A stretch of 64,000 bases of DNA from Actinoallomurus sp040655075. GTDB taxonomy: Bacteria > Actinomycetota > Actinomycetes > Streptosporangiales > Streptosporangiaceae. This document shows positions 16,180 to 25,180 of the stretch, one piece after another. The notes under the pieces are model-generated. The model was not told the DNA's origin. It worked only from the letters and a program-made list of their open reading frames with translations, and did not search any database. Position numbers and translations under genes: made by a program. Location: positions 1 through 64,000 of the forward strand of contig NZ_JBFAJC010000012.1 of the NCBI RefSeq assembly GCF_040655075.1, given 5' to 3'. The first letter of the stretch is position 1, and every line of letters starts with the position of its first letter.

Positions 16180-17204
16180 TGGCGTACGGCGACGGCCTCG
16201 ACATCCGGGTCACCGACTCGACCCTGCGGGACGGCAGCCACGCCGTCCGGCATCAGTTCACCGAGGAACAGGTCCGCGGCGTCGTGCGCGAACTCGACGC
16301 GGCCGGCGTGCCGGTCATCGAGGTGACCCACGGCGACGGGCTCGGCGGCTCGTCCTACGTGTACGGCATGTCCGGCACCGACGAGCGGGTCCTCATCAAG
16401 GCGGCGGTCGCCGAGGCGCGGCAGGCGAAGATCGCCGCGCTGATGTTGCCCGGTGTGGGCACCAAGGACGACATCCGGGCCGTGCACGACCTGGGCGTCT
16501 CGGTGATCCGCATCGCCACTCACTGCAGCGAGGCGGACATCTCCGAGCAGCACTTCGGGCTCGCCCGCGAGATGGGCCTGGAGACGGTCGGCTTCCTCAT
16601 GCTCGCGCACCGCCTCAGCCCGGAGGACCTGGCGAAACAGGCGCGCACCATGGTCGACGCGGGATGCCAGTGCGTGTACGTCACCGACTCGGCGGGCGCG
16701 CTCGTCCTCGACGAGGTGACCGAGCGGGTCGAGGCGATGCTCGCCGAGATCGGCGGGGAGGCGCAGATCGGCTTCCATGGGCACCAGAACCTCTCCCTGG
16801 CCGTTGCGAACACGATGTTCGCGTTCCGCGCCGGCGCCGTGCAGGTCGACGGCTGCACACGTGGCGTCGGCGCCGGTGCCGGGAACACTCCGACCGAGGC
16901 GCTCGTCGCGGTCTGCGATCGGCTCGGCCTGCGCACCGGCATCGACACGTTCGGCATGATGCGAGTCGCGGAGGAGGTGGTCCGGCCCATCATGGACCGC
17001 GAGTGCGTCGTCGACCAACTCTCCCTGGCGATGGGATACGGCGGCGTCTACTCCTCCTTCATGGGGCACGCGGCCCGCGCCGCCGAGCGCTACGGCGTCG
17101 ACCCGGCCCAGATCCTGCTGCGCTGCGGCGAACGCCGGCTGGTCGGCGGTCAGGAGGACCAGATCACCCAGATCGCCCTCGAACTCGCCGAGGAGACGGC
17201 ATGA
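16179..17204 (+). CDS. dmpG: 4-hydroxy-2-oxovalerate aldolase (DmpG/MhpE family)
   Basis: A 341-residue HMGL-like TIM-barrel aldolase splitting 4-hydroxy-2-oxovalerate into pyruvate and acetaldehyde. Motifs: VTDSTLRDGSHAVRHQF (catalytic Arg and metal Asp), EVTHGDGLGGSSYVYG, QIGFHGHQNLSLAVANT with the metal-binding HxH, DGCTRGVGAGAGNTPTE, and a C-terminal communication domain containing GYGGVYSSFMGHA. It forms the usual bifunctional complex with the dehydrogenase encoded just upstream. A GTG one codon earlier (16176) is an alternative start. Confidence 0.93.
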   Translation: MAYGDGLDIRVTDSTLRDGSHAVRHQFTEEQVRGVVRELDAAGVPVIEVTHGDGLGGSSYVYGMSGTDERVLIKAAVAEARQAKIAALMLPGVGTKDDIRAVHDLGVSVIRIATHCSEADISEQHFGLAREMGLETVGFLMLAHRLSPEDLAKQARTMVDAGCQCVYVTDSAGALVLDEVTERVEAMLAEIGGEAQIGFHGHQNLSLAVANTMFAFRAGAVQVDGCTRGVGAGAGNTPTEALVAVCDRLGLRTGIDTFGMMRVAEEVVRPIMDRECVVDQLSLAMGYGGVYSSFMGHAARAAERYGVDPAQILLRCGERRLVGGQEDQITQIALELAEETA

Positions 17205-18181
17205 AGCCCGTGATGCGGCGCGCCCGCGCCGCCGTCGTCGCCGGTGCCGCACTGGTCCTGGCCGCGTCCTGCACGTCGGGGTCGACGGACGCCGGAGCGG
17301 CCAACGCCGGGGCCAAGGGCCCGGTCATCCGCATCGCCGTCGGCGTCGACCCGTCGTACGCGCCGCTCTACCTTGCCGTGGAACGCGGCATGTTCGCCAA
17401 GGCCGGGGTGAACGTCCAGCTGATGCAGGTCGAGGGCGGACCGGCCGCCGCCGAGGCCGTGGTCGCCGGCACCGCCCAGATCTCCGCGAACGCCGACTCC
17501 ACCGCGCTGTCCCTGATGGCCAACAACGCGAACCTGCGCTCGATGGGCGTCTTCCAGTCCTCCGACCGCTACCTCAAGGTCGTCCTGCGCAAGGGCGTCG
17601 ACTCGCCGAAGCAGATCAAGACCATGGGCTCCATCCAGGGCCTCGGCCTGTACGCCACCCACGCGTACCTGCGGCACAACGGCATCGACCCCAACAGCAT
17701 CAAGATCGTCAAGGGGTCTCCGCCGGACATGCCCGGCCTGCTGGGACGCGGCTCGATCGACGGCTACATCCTGTTCGAGCCGTGGGCGGCCAACGGCGTC
17801 AAGGAGGGCGGCCACCTCGCGGGCCGGATCGGCGACTTCGGCGTCGGGTACGTCCAGTGGCTCCTGGCCGACCAGAAGTGGCTGAGCGGCCACGGCGACA
17901 CGGCCGGCAAGATCTTCAAGGTCGTCGCGCAGGCCGACCAGATCGTGACGAAGGACCCGAAGGCCGCCGCCGAGGCGACGCAGAAACAGGTCAAGCTGCC
18001 CGCCGACACGACGGTCAAGGTTCTCCCCGAGATCAACTTCGCGGGGCGCGGCTTCACCGACGCCGACTACACCTCCGCCGGTAAGGAACTGGACTTCCTC
18101 CTCGGACAGAAGCTGATCAAAACACGGCCCGACCTCAAGACGGTGATGCTCCGCGGCTGGTACGAGAAGTACGTCTCATGA
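17201..18181 (+). CDS. NitT/TauT-type ABC substrate-binding lipoprotein
   Basis: A 326-residue extracytoplasmic solute-binding protein. The signal peptide ends in a lipobox (AALVLAASCTSGS), followed by a low-complexity linker and the periplasmic-fold start IRIAVGVDPSYAPLYLAVERGMF. It overlaps the aldolase stop (ATGA). It has no ATPase or permease next to it; its paralogue at 34453 shares the IRxAVGVDPSYAP block and sits beside the only transporter genes, so the two binding proteins probably feed one ABC importer. The ligand is likely the aromatic acid growth substrate or a relative of it (inference). Confidence 0.85.
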   Translation: MKPVMRRARAAVVAGAALVLAASCTSGSTDAGAANAGAKGPVIRIAVGVDPSYAPLYLAVERGMFAKAGVNVQLMQVEGGPAAAEAVVAGTAQISANADSTALSLMANNANLRSMGVFQSSDRYLKVVLRKGVDSPKQIKTMGSIQGLGLYATHAYLRHNGIDPNSIKIVKGSPPDMPGLLGRGSIDGYILFEPWAANGVKEGGHLAGRIGDFGVGYVQWLLADQKWLSGHGDTAGKIFKVVAQADQIVTKDPKAAAEATQKQVKLPADTTVKVLPEINFAGRGFTDADYTSAGKELDFLLGQKLIKTRPDLKTVMLRGWYEKYVS

Positions 18182-18696
18182 CCGGCGATCCCCTGGAAGA
18201 GGTCAGCGCCCGCGCCGCCCGGCTGCGCGGCCGGACCGAGCGCGTCCGCCTCGGCGAGGTCACGGTCCGGGACCTGTGCCGGTACGCCATCGCGGTCGGC
18301 GACGACGAGTACGCCGTCGCCGCCCGCGCGGCGGAGGCGGCGGGCCGTCCGGTCATCGCGCCGCCCATGTTCCTGACCGGCATCCTCAGCTGGGAGGACG
18401 GCCCGCCCGAGGACCAACTGCGACCGGACGGGCTGGGCGCGCAGGAGTCACCGTGCACCGAAGGCCTGCCGGTCCGGCAGGTCCACGGCGGGCAGGCCGT
18501 ACGGCTGCTCGCCCCGGTGCGGGCCGGCATGACGATCCATGCCGAGCGCTCCCTGACCGGCGCGGACCGCAAGCACGGCAAGGCCGGGGACTTCGTGGTC
18601 CTCGGGCTGCGCACCGAGTACTTCGACGACTCCGGGACCCCACTGGTGGTGTCGGACGAGTCGGTGATCGTGCTGGGAGACGGCGATGGAGCTTGA
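18178..18696 (+). CDS. MaoC-like dehydratase, N-terminal (FAS1-like) subunit
   Basis: A 172-residue hotdog protein of the MaoC_dehydrat_N type: LGEVTVRDLCRYAIAVGDDE, then the PPMFLTGIL segment that starts the long central helix, and a tail GDFVVLGLRTEYFDDSG. Such subunits usually lack the catalytic His/Asp and pair with a complete MaoC subunit, which follows directly with an 11-bp overlap. A similar pair is encoded at 40053-41056. The role would be hydration or dehydration of an acyl-CoA intermediate. The start overlaps the binding-protein stop (ATGA). Confidence 0.75.
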   Translation: MTGDPLEEVSARAARLRGRTERVRLGEVTVRDLCRYAIAVGDDEYAVAARAAEAAGRPVIAPPMFLTGILSWEDGPPEDQLRPDGLGAQESPCTEGLPVRQVHGGQAVRLLAPVRAGMTIHAERSLTGADRKHGKAGDFVVLGLRTEYFDDSGTPLVVSDESVIVLGDGDGA

Positions 18697-19114
18697 ACCG
18701 GGCACGGTGTGCCCGCCGCTGGAGTTCACGCCGACGCGCGTACGGCTGTTCCGCTTCAGCGCGGTGAGCTGGAACTCCCACCGGATCCACTACGACCAGG
18801 AGCACGCCCGTACGGAGGGGTTCCCCGACGTCGTGGTGCAGTCGACGCTGCACGGAGAGATGTTCGCCCGCACGGTGCTGCGCTGGGCGGGTTCCGGCGC
18901 GGTGCTGCGCCGCGTCGAGTGGCGCAACCGCGCGACCGCGTACGCGGACGTGCCCCTGACCTGCTCGGCGACGGTGAGCACGGTACGGGAGGAGGGCGAC
19001 GGCCATCTCGTCGAACTGGCGCTCACCGAGACCGCCGCCGACGGCACCGTCTGCGCCACCGGCATCGTCGAGGTGCACATCCCTGACCGCGCGCCCGGCA
19101 CAGAATCGGAGTAG
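18686..19114 (+). CDS. MaoC-like hydratase/dehydratase, catalytic subunit
   Basis: A 142-residue hotdog-fold protein with the catalytic-subunit signature FSAVSWNSHRIHYDQEHARTE, where the Asp/His dyad of R-specific enoyl-CoA hydratases lies, followed by VVQSTLHGEMFARTVLRWAG. It resembles the partner at 40053 (FGAVTRNAHRIHYDAEFARAE). Translationally coupled to the upstream non-catalytic subunit, forming a heterodimer. Relatives include actinobacterial steroid side-chain hydratases and HTD2-like enzymes; the exact acyl-CoA is not known. Confidence 0.78.
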   Translation: MELEPGTVCPPLEFTPTRVRLFRFSAVSWNSHRIHYDQEHARTEGFPDVVVQSTLHGEMFARTVLRWAGSGAVLRRVEWRNRATAYADVPLTCSATVSTVREEGDGHLVELALTETAADGTVCATGIVEVHIPDRAPGTESE

Positions 19115-19117
19115 GAA

Positions 19118-20368
19118 ATGACGGAGGACAGGACCCGACCTGCTGTGTTCACCGGTGCCCGGCTCATCGACGGCACCGGTGCGGCTCCGGTCGAGTCGGT
19201 GGCCGTGGTGGTGGAGGACGGCAGATTCACCTACGTCGGGCCGGAGGCTTCGAGACCGGAGATCGACGGCGCGACGGTCATCGATCTCGGTGGCCGCACG
19301 CTGCTGCCGGGATTCTTCGACTGCCATCTGCATTTCCTCATGAACAGCAACACCGACTTCACGGGGAGGCTGCTGACCAACCGTCCGACGGTCACCGTCT
19401 TCGAGCGCGCCCAGCAGATGCGAAAGACGCTGCACGGCGGCGTCACGACGGCGCGGGACCTCGGCGGCATCGACGCCGGCTACCGGGACGCGGTGGCGCT
19501 CGGCCTGATCGACGGGCCCCGGCTGCACGTCGCACTCCGGCTGATGAGCCACACCGGGGGACACGCGGACTTCGGCCTGCCCACGGGCTTCGACCCGTCT
19601 TCTCTTCTCGGCCCGTTCAGCGAACTGGTCGACGATCCGGCGCAGGCCCGCCTGGCCACGCGGCGGCTCCTCCGCGACGGCGCCGACGTCATCAAGGTCT
19701 GCGCGACCGGTGGCGTGAACAGCCCGAGCGATCAGCCCGAGGACGAGGGCCTGTCCGTGGAGGAGATCGCGGCGGTCGTGGACGAGACCCGCCGGCATCG
19801 CGGCCGGCCGGTCGCCGCACACGCACAGGGTGCCCAGGGCATCAAGAACGCCTTGCGGGGCGGTGTGTCTAGCATCGAACACGGATACCTCATCGACGAT
19901 GAGGGCATCGACCTCATGCTGGAGAAGGGCGCGTTCCTGGTCCCGACCCTGTCGACGTTCCACGTCGCGCGTGAGCACTTCACGCCCGCGGCGTACGAGA
20001 AGAAGATGCGCATGGCCGAGTCCGCGACGGAACGGCTGAGTGAGGCGGTCCGGCGCGGCGTGCGGATCGCGCTGGGTACTGATTCGGGTGTCCTCGCGCA
20101 CGGCCAGAACCTCCGGGAGCTCGGCCACATGACGAAACTGGGCCTGTCGCCGTTGGAGGCCATCCGTGCCGGCACGCTGAACGCCGCCCGGCTCCTGGGC
20201 CTGGACGAGACGCTCGGCACCGTCGAACCGGGAAAGATCGCCGACCTCGTGGTGTGCGACGGCGACCCGGTCGCCGACATCGACCTGCTCGGCGACCCGG
20301 CGAACGTCGTCCTGGTGATGCAGGAGGGCCGCCTGGTCAAGCGAACCCTGACCGAGGCCGTGCGATAG
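19118..20368 (+). CDS. Amidohydrolase-superfamily metal-dependent hydrolase
   Basis: A 416-residue imidazolonepropionase/prolidase-like amidohydrolase. The metal-binding residues are in place: DCHLHFLM (HxH), GADVIKVCATGGV (bridging Lys), AAHAQG, SSIEHGYL, and LGTDSGVLAHG (Asp). N- and C-terminal strands form the small beta-sandwich. It starts 3 bases after the MaoC stop and ends the operon that begins at box C. It may cleave an amide, lactone or cyclic imide intermediate; its inclusion in a meta-cleavage operon is not typical. Confidence 0.8.
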   Translation: MTEDRTRPAVFTGARLIDGTGAAPVESVAVVVEDGRFTYVGPEASRPEIDGATVIDLGGRTLLPGFFDCHLHFLMNSNTDFTGRLLTNRPTVTVFERAQQMRKTLHGGVTTARDLGGIDAGYRDAVALGLIDGPRLHVALRLMSHTGGHADFGLPTGFDPSSLLGPFSELVDDPAQARLATRRLLRDGADVIKVCATGGVNSPSDQPEDEGLSVEEIAAVVDETRRHRGRPVAAHAQGAQGIKNALRGGVSSIEHGYLIDDEGIDLMLEKGAFLVPTLSTFHVAREHFTPAAYEKKMRMAESATERLSEAVRRGVRIALGTDSGVLAHGQNLRELGHMTKLGLSPLEAIRAGTLNAARLLGLDETLGTVEPGKIADLVVCDGDPVADIDLLGDPANVVLVMQEGRLVKRTLTEAVR

Positions 20369-20395
20369 TGAACGTTTCAGATCGGCCGCCGGCCA

Positions 20396-22921
20396 TCAAT
20401 ACTGGATCATGTCCGAGTCGGCCGTGGCCAACGGCGGGTACAGCCGCAACGCCTCCCCGGTCGCTTCCGCCGCCTCCTCACGTCGCCCCACGCTGCGGAG
20501 CGCGGTACCGAGATTCCACAGGGCGGCCGCGAGGTGGCGCTGCGCGGCTCCCGGATTGGCGTGGGCCACCACCCGGTACAGCCGAACGGCCTCCTCGGCG
20601 GCCGTCAGGCATTCCTCGTGTCGTCCCAGAGCGGCCAGGAGGCTGGCGAGATTTCCCAGTGATCCGGCGAGACCGGATGTGAAGACGGCAGGGTTCGACT
20701 CCGCGAGCTCGCGGCGGACCTGAACCGCCTCCTGAACGATCCGCAACGCTTCGTCGTGCCGTCCGAGGTTGTTGAGGTGCACCCCGAGGTTGTCCAACGC
20801 GGTGCCGAACTCGCCCTGATGAATGGCGCGGTTGTCGGCGGCGAGCCGCCGGTACAGGGACACCGATTCGTCGGTGGCCTCCAGCGCCTTCTCGTGCTCT
20901 CCCAAAGCCGCCAGCCGGTTCGCCAGATTGTCCAGCGAACTGGCCAATGCGGCCCGGTAGGCGTCCGGATCGGCCTTGGCGAGTCGTCGCCGGATCTGCA
21001 CCGACTCCTGGGCGACCCTCAGCGCCTCCACGTGGCGGCTCAGCGCTGAGAGCCGATTGCCCAGGTTGTTCAGCGATGCCGCGAGGTAGGCGCGGCTCGT
21101 CCGCGATCCGTCCGCGGCCAGCCGCCGGTCGATCCGCACCGCCTCCCGGGAAGGAGCCAACGCCTCGGCGTGCCGTCCCAGCCGGGACAGCGCAATGCCG
21201 AGATTGCCCAACGCCCCCGACAGCTCGACCAGTGCCCTGGGGGTGTACTCGGCCAGCCGCCGGTAGGCGTCGACGGCCTTGCGATCCGCCTCGACGGCGT
21301 CGTGATAAAGGCCGGCGTTGGTCAGCCGCGTGCCCAGCTTGGCGAAGGTGCGTGCCTGCTCGGCGGGGTGCCTGGCACGCGTGAGGTGGTGCTCGGCCAG
21401 GCGCGTGGTCAAGGCGGCGATGGCGGGATCCAGATCGACATCGCGTTCGTGCGACAGCCGGGCCTCGACGGTCTCGAGAAGCGACAGATCCACGTCGGGC
21501 ATGGTGGCGAGGGAGGCCAGCGCGGCACCGCCCGCTTGCAGCACCAGCTCGGGATGGGCGCGAAGCAGGGGATACAACTGGCCGTCCGCCACATGCGGCC
21601 AGCGGCGCGCGGTCTCGATGAGCACCGTCAGCGCGGGCCGCGTCCACGTCGGGGTGCCGTCGGGCGTGAGGAGGCGGTCCGCGGCGCCCTCGGTCCAGGG
21701 GTCGCTGGGGTGGTCGTAGGGATGGCCCGGTGTCGTCAACGCGATGAAGTCCTCACCCAGGCGATCCGGATACAGCGGTTGCAGCACCGCGACGCCGGCT
21801 CCGCGCCCTGCCGGGGGCGGATAGCACAGGGCGTGGTCCTTGACGATCTGGCCGGGGTGCTGGGAGGACTCCACCCCGATCCGCTGGAGGGCCGCCACGG
21901 CATCGTGGTGCGGGAGGCCGCCGGTGAGGGTGGCCGTGTAGACGGTCTGGCCCATCACGTCGGCATTGGTGGTCAGTGGGCCGTCGACCCGGTCGTGCAA
22001 GGCCTGCCAATGGACGCGTTCGCGGTTCAGAAGGAACGTCGAGACCGCCACCGGGCCCTCCGGGACCGGAACGCGTTGGTCGTGGGCCAGTACGGCGGCC
22101 AGCGCGGCCATGTGCGCCGCCAGCACCTGACCGTACTCATCATGTGCCGCTGTCCCCTCCGGCACCTCGATGAGGTGACCGTCCGGGATGTTCAGCAATG
22201 CGGCGAAGCGGTCTCGTGCGATCTCGACCAGTCTCGTCCGCCCCGCCGGACTGGCTTCGACGGGCCCGAGTGCCTGGGAGTCGCTCTCCCATCCCAGATC
22301 CGCCTCGATCCGGTGGGCCAGGGTCTGCCACCAGGTTCCGGCCGGCCGGGCGAGCAGCAGCACCCGTACGGCGGCGTCGGCCGGACGGCCGAGATCGGCG
22401 AGCAGTCTCAGCAGATCGGTCGAGTCCCAGCGCTCGGCGTAGTCGGCGATCACCAACAGCCGGTTCGCCGTCCGAAGGCCCTCCGGCTCGAATGCGGCGG
22501 GTGCCGCCGGATCGCGGCGGTGATGCGCGGCGAGAACCTGCCAGCCGTCCCCTTTCCATGCCTCGGCGACGTGCCCGGCCAACCGTGACTTGCCCTGACC
22601 ACCCACGCCGTGCACCAGCCGTACGGCCTGCGGCGCCGACCCGTCGCGCCACGCCCGCAGATCGGCCAGCTCGTCGCCGCGGCCGGTGAACGGCACCACG
22701 GCGGTCGACGCGCGCAGCAGGCGGCTGGGCTGCGCACGCGCCTGCTCGGCCGACGGAACGCCCGTCGGCTTCGGCCACCACGACAGGCGATACGGGGCCT
22801 CCGCCTCGTACACGACCATGTCGCGGCCCGCTTGGAAAATCGTCCCGAACGGCCCCACCGACGCGTGTTGCACCACGCTCTCGGAGGGTTCGGCTGCGCC
22901 CGTCACTGCTCGCCGACGCAT
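20396..22921 (-). CDS. STAND-type NTPase with C-terminal tetratricopeptide repeats
   Basis: An 841-residue protein. A short N-terminal segment includes ASVGPFGTIFQAGRDMVVYE, a leader often seen before NTPase modules in actinomycete STAND proteins. An NB-ARC-like ATPase follows: Walker A GVGGQGKS at residues 105-112 and Walker B-like LLVIADYAE. From about residue 515 to 825 there are at least six TPR-type repeats (for example LNNLGNRLSALSRHVEALRV). No effector enzyme domain is readable at either end. The family is linked to signalling and, in some members, phage defence; neither is shown here. It is convergent to the amidohydrolase and lies upstream of and divergent from the SDR gene. Confidence 0.75.
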   Translation of the reverse strand: MRRRAVTGAAEPSESVVQHASVGPFGTIFQAGRDMVVYEAEAPYRLSWWPKPTGVPSAEQARAQPSRLLRASTAVVPFTGRGDELADLRAWRDGSAPQAVRLVHGVGGQGKSRLAGHVAEAWKGDGWQVLAAHHRRDPAAPAAFEPEGLRTANRLLVIADYAERWDSTDLLRLLADLGRPADAAVRVLLLARPAGTWWQTLAHRIEADLGWESDSQALGPVEASPAGRTRLVEIARDRFAALLNIPDGHLIEVPEGTAAHDEYGQVLAAHMAALAAVLAHDQRVPVPEGPVAVSTFLLNRERVHWQALHDRVDGPLTTNADVMGQTVYTATLTGGLPHHDAVAALQRIGVESSQHPGQIVKDHALCYPPPAGRGAGVAVLQPLYPDRLGEDFIALTTPGHPYDHPSDPWTEGAADRLLTPDGTPTWTRPALTVLIETARRWPHVADGQLYPLLRAHPELVLQAGGAALASLATMPDVDLSLLETVEARLSHERDVDLDPAIAALTTRLAEHHLTRARHPAEQARTFAKLGTRLTNAGLYHDAVEADRKAVDAYRRLAEYTPRALVELSGALGNLGIALSRLGRHAEALAPSREAVRIDRRLAADGSRTSRAYLAASLNNLGNRLSALSRHVEALRVAQESVQIRRRLAKADPDAYRAALASSLDNLANRLAALGEHEKALEATDESVSLYRRLAADNRAIHQGEFGTALDNLGVHLNNLGRHDEALRIVQEAVQVRRELAESNPAVFTSGLAGSLGNLASLLAALGRHEECLTAAEEAVRLYRVVAHANPGAAQRHLAAALWNLGTALRSVGRREEAAEATGEALRLYPPLATADSDMIQY

Positions 22922-23026
22922 GATTCACGACCGGAGCGGTACACCCGGCCACTCTCCGCGAGCCCTAATGACTCCACCTGGCCAGACCCTTCAATGATCG
23001 CCGGACACCCATCATGCGACACCGGC

Positions 23027-23079
23027 GGTCCGCTCACCAGACCAGAGCCGGGGCCCGCCCGCGCGCCGGTCCCTACGAT
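23027..23079 (+). promoter_or_regulatory. Catabolic box D and -10 element of the SDR gene
   Basis: GGTCCGCTCACCAGACC (23027-23043), TACGAT starting 31 bases downstream of the box (23074-23079), SDR ATG at 23086. The predicted transcript start coincides with the start codon and no ribosome site is present, so a leaderless transcript is likely. Confidence 0.65.
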
Positions 23080-23085
23080 CGGCGC

Positions 23086-23838
23086 ATGTCGGACGTGTTC
23101 TCCCTCGTCGGCCGTACGGCGCTCATCACCGGCGGCGCCTCCGGCATCGGGTTCGCGGCGGCGCGTGCCATGACGTCCGCCGGGGCCCGGGTCGCCATCA
23201 CCTCGCGGGATCCGGACCGCGCCACGGCGTGCGCCGAGCGGATCGGCCCGGGGACCATCGGAATACGTTGCGACGTCTCCGCCGAAGACCAGGTACGCGC
23301 CATGGTCGACGAGGTGGCCGAGCGGCTCGGCGGGCCCGACATCGTGGTCACCAGCGCCGGCACGCTGGCTCGGGGCAGCGTCGCCGAACTCGGCACCGAC
23401 GTGCTCCACGCCTGCATGGCGACCAACTTCTACGGCACCTGGTACACCGTGCGGGAGGCGAGCAAGCGGATGACCGCCGCGGGCTACGGGCGCATCGTGA
23501 CGGTGGGATCCGTACTCGGCGTGGTCGGAGCCCCGGAACGCGCCGGCTACGCCGCGTCGAAGGGCGCGGTCGTCCAATTGACCAGGTCCCTGGCGCTGGA
23601 GCTGGCCGGTACGGGGGTGACCGCCAACTGCCTGCTTCCCGGGCCGGTGCTGACCGAGATGAACGAAGCGTCCCGCGACGACCCGGTCGCCCTCGCCATG
23701 GTGCGCCGGGAGGTGCCGATGGGCCGCTGGGGCGAGACCCACGAGCTGACCGCCGCGCTCCTGCTCCTAGCCGGCGAACACGCCGGCTACCTGACCGGCA
23801 CCGTACTGCCGGTGGACGGCGGCTACCTCGCGCACTGA
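23086..23838 (+). CDS. Short-chain dehydrogenase/reductase (classical SDR)
   Basis: A 250-residue classical SDR: TALITGGASGIGFAAARAM binds the dinucleotide, NxAG appears as TSAGTLARG, the active-site Ser is in VGSVLGVVG, and YAASKGAVVQLTRSLALEL holds the catalytic Tyr/Lys; the C-terminus ends GTVLPVDGGYLAH. It is probably a dehydrogenase for a hydroxylated or 3-hydroxyacyl intermediate of the same pathway, because its promoter has a catabolic box at the spacing seen for the reductase operon and the hydrolase at 41186. Confidence 0.88.
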   Translation: MSDVFSLVGRTALITGGASGIGFAAARAMTSAGARVAITSRDPDRATACAERIGPGTIGIRCDVSAEDQVRAMVDEVAERLGGPDIVVTSAGTLARGSVAELGTDVLHACMATNFYGTWYTVREASKRMTAAGYGRIVTVGSVLGVVGAPERAGYAASKGAVVQLTRSLALELAGTGVTANCLLPGPVLTEMNEASRDDPVALAMVRREVPMGRWGETHELTAALLLLAGEHAGYLTGTVLPVDGGYLAH

Positions 23839-23894
23839 CCCCGCCCCCGGGCGGCCGCGGCCTGAGCCTCCGGTGGGGACGGCGCGTACCCCGC

Positions 23895-24785
23895 CTACCG
23901 GCGCGTGGGCGAGCTGTCCGTGGTGACCGGCGGACCAGCGGTCGCGGCGAGCCGCAGCTTGGTCTCATCCGCGCTGTCGGGCACGGCACTCATGATCACA
24001 ATCTTGAGCTCGGAGTCACCGTCGGTCAGCACATCGCAGTCCACGGTGACCGGCCCCACCGAGGGGTGCTCGATCGTTTTATGGTTCTCACGGTGAGCGG
24101 CCACCGTACCGGTCGCCCACAGCTCGGCGAACCGCTGGTTGCCCGTACTCAACACGCGGATCAGCTCGGCCAGGCGCAGGTCGTGAGGGAACCGGCCGGT
24201 GGCGCGACGCAGGTCGGACACGACGGCGGCGTCGATGGCGTCCCTGTCCCGTTCGGTCACCGGCCATAGCGCGAGGCGAGCAGGTCCGGCACCTATCGGG
24301 AACCTGTCGCGGGCGAAATTGCGCAGCTGCGGTGACGACGATGATGGATCGCCCAGCAGCGCAGCCCAACTACGGTTCCACCAGACCAGCCGCCAGTCCG
24401 CCGCGAACACGGCGACCACGACGTCCCCGAGCCGGGCGAGCACCCGCTGTACGCCGGGCGGGATGTGGTCGGAGACCGCGCCGTCCGCCGGAGGGGCGAG
24501 ACGGGCCAGGCGGTACAGATGATCCCGCTCGGCGGTCGACAGCTGCAGGGCGCGTGCCAACGACGCCACCACCGATGCCGAGGGCGTCGTGGCCCGCCCC
24601 TGCTCCAGGCGCACGATGTAGTCGACGGACACGCCGGCGAGTTCGGCGAGCTCTTCGCGGCGTAGCCCGACCGCGCGGCGTGCCCGGCCCACCGGCAACG
24701 CCGCGGCCGACGGGGGCAGCCGATCCCGCCAGACACGGATCATCGCGCCCAGCCCGGCCCCGGGTGTCGTGCGCATGATGCCCAT
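23895..24785 (-). CDS. XRE-family regulator with MmyB-like ligand-binding domain
   Basis: A 296-residue regulator. The N-terminal HTH reads RARRAVGLRREELAELAGVS, VDYIVRLEQGRATTPSASVV, and is followed by a PAS-like MmyB domain (DVVVAVFAADWRLVWWNRSW, FARDRFP, LSTGNQRFAELW, HRENHKTIEHPSVGPVTVDC). These regulators are commonly divergent from an SDR gene that they control; here the divergent SDR survives only as a remnant at 24892. The start at 24785 is used, though a second ATG three codons later is possible. Confidence 0.85.
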   Translation of the reverse strand: MGIMRTTPGAGLGAMIRVWRDRLPPSAAALPVGRARRAVGLRREELAELAGVSVDYIVRLEQGRATTPSASVVASLARALQLSTAERDHLYRLARLAPPADGAVSDHIPPGVQRVLARLGDVVVAVFAADWRLVWWNRSWAALLGDPSSSSPQLRNFARDRFPIGAGPARLALWPVTERDRDAIDAAVVSDLRRATGRFPHDLRLAELIRVLSTGNQRFAELWATGTVAAHRENHKTIEHPSVGPVTVDCDVLTDGDSELKIVIMSAVPDSADETKLRLAATAGPPVTTDSSPTRR

Positions 24786-24891
24786 CTTCGTGCATCCTCG
24801 GCCATCGAATGTGACGTCGATGGTGGTACAGCTGGTCCTACCGTCGAAGCGTCCCTGGCCGGGGTGTCACGGGCGGACGAACAATGACCAC

Positions 24892-25053
24892 GTGACGATC
24901 ACCTTCATCACCGGAGCGAACAAGGGACTCGGCCGCGAGACCGCCCGCCGCCTTATCGAACTCGGTCACACCGTGCTCAAACGCGGGGATCCACGGTCCC
25001 GCCGGTGATCCCAGCGCCCTGACCGGCCGAACCGGCGAGATCGCCTGGTCCTG
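24892..25053 (+). pseudogene. Internally deleted SDR gene (partner of the XRE regulator)
   Basis: The first 30 residues read MTITFITGANKGLGRETARR, a normal SDR Rossmann start. About 20 bases further, in another frame, ALTGRTGEIAWS and a stop codon match the usual C-terminal end of this SDR subgroup (TG-x-G-x-IAW). The roughly 200 residues between have been deleted. Not functional. Confidence 0.65.
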
Positions 25054-25105
25054 AACCCTGGCCGGCTGCGAGCCGTCGACCCGACACGGCCATCACCGCT
25101 CCGAT

Positions 25106-25180
25106 CCGCCTGACGGACGACGCCGGCGTGATCACGGCGCGAACCTCGCCGTCGACGGCGGCATGCGCGCGGTCTGTCAT
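25106..25180 (+). pseudogene. 3' end of another SDR gene, frameshifted
   Basis: LTDDAGVIT followed, after a one-base shift, by ANLAVDGGMRAV: the classic C-terminal end of SDRs of the form DDAGVITGANLAVDGGM. Nothing upstream belongs to it. A second decayed SDR fragment in the same patch. Confidence 0.55.

Noticed and set aside
20396..22921. Defence system built around the STAND/TPR protein
   Set aside because: No effector domain or known defence neighbour; kept only as a low-level possibility.
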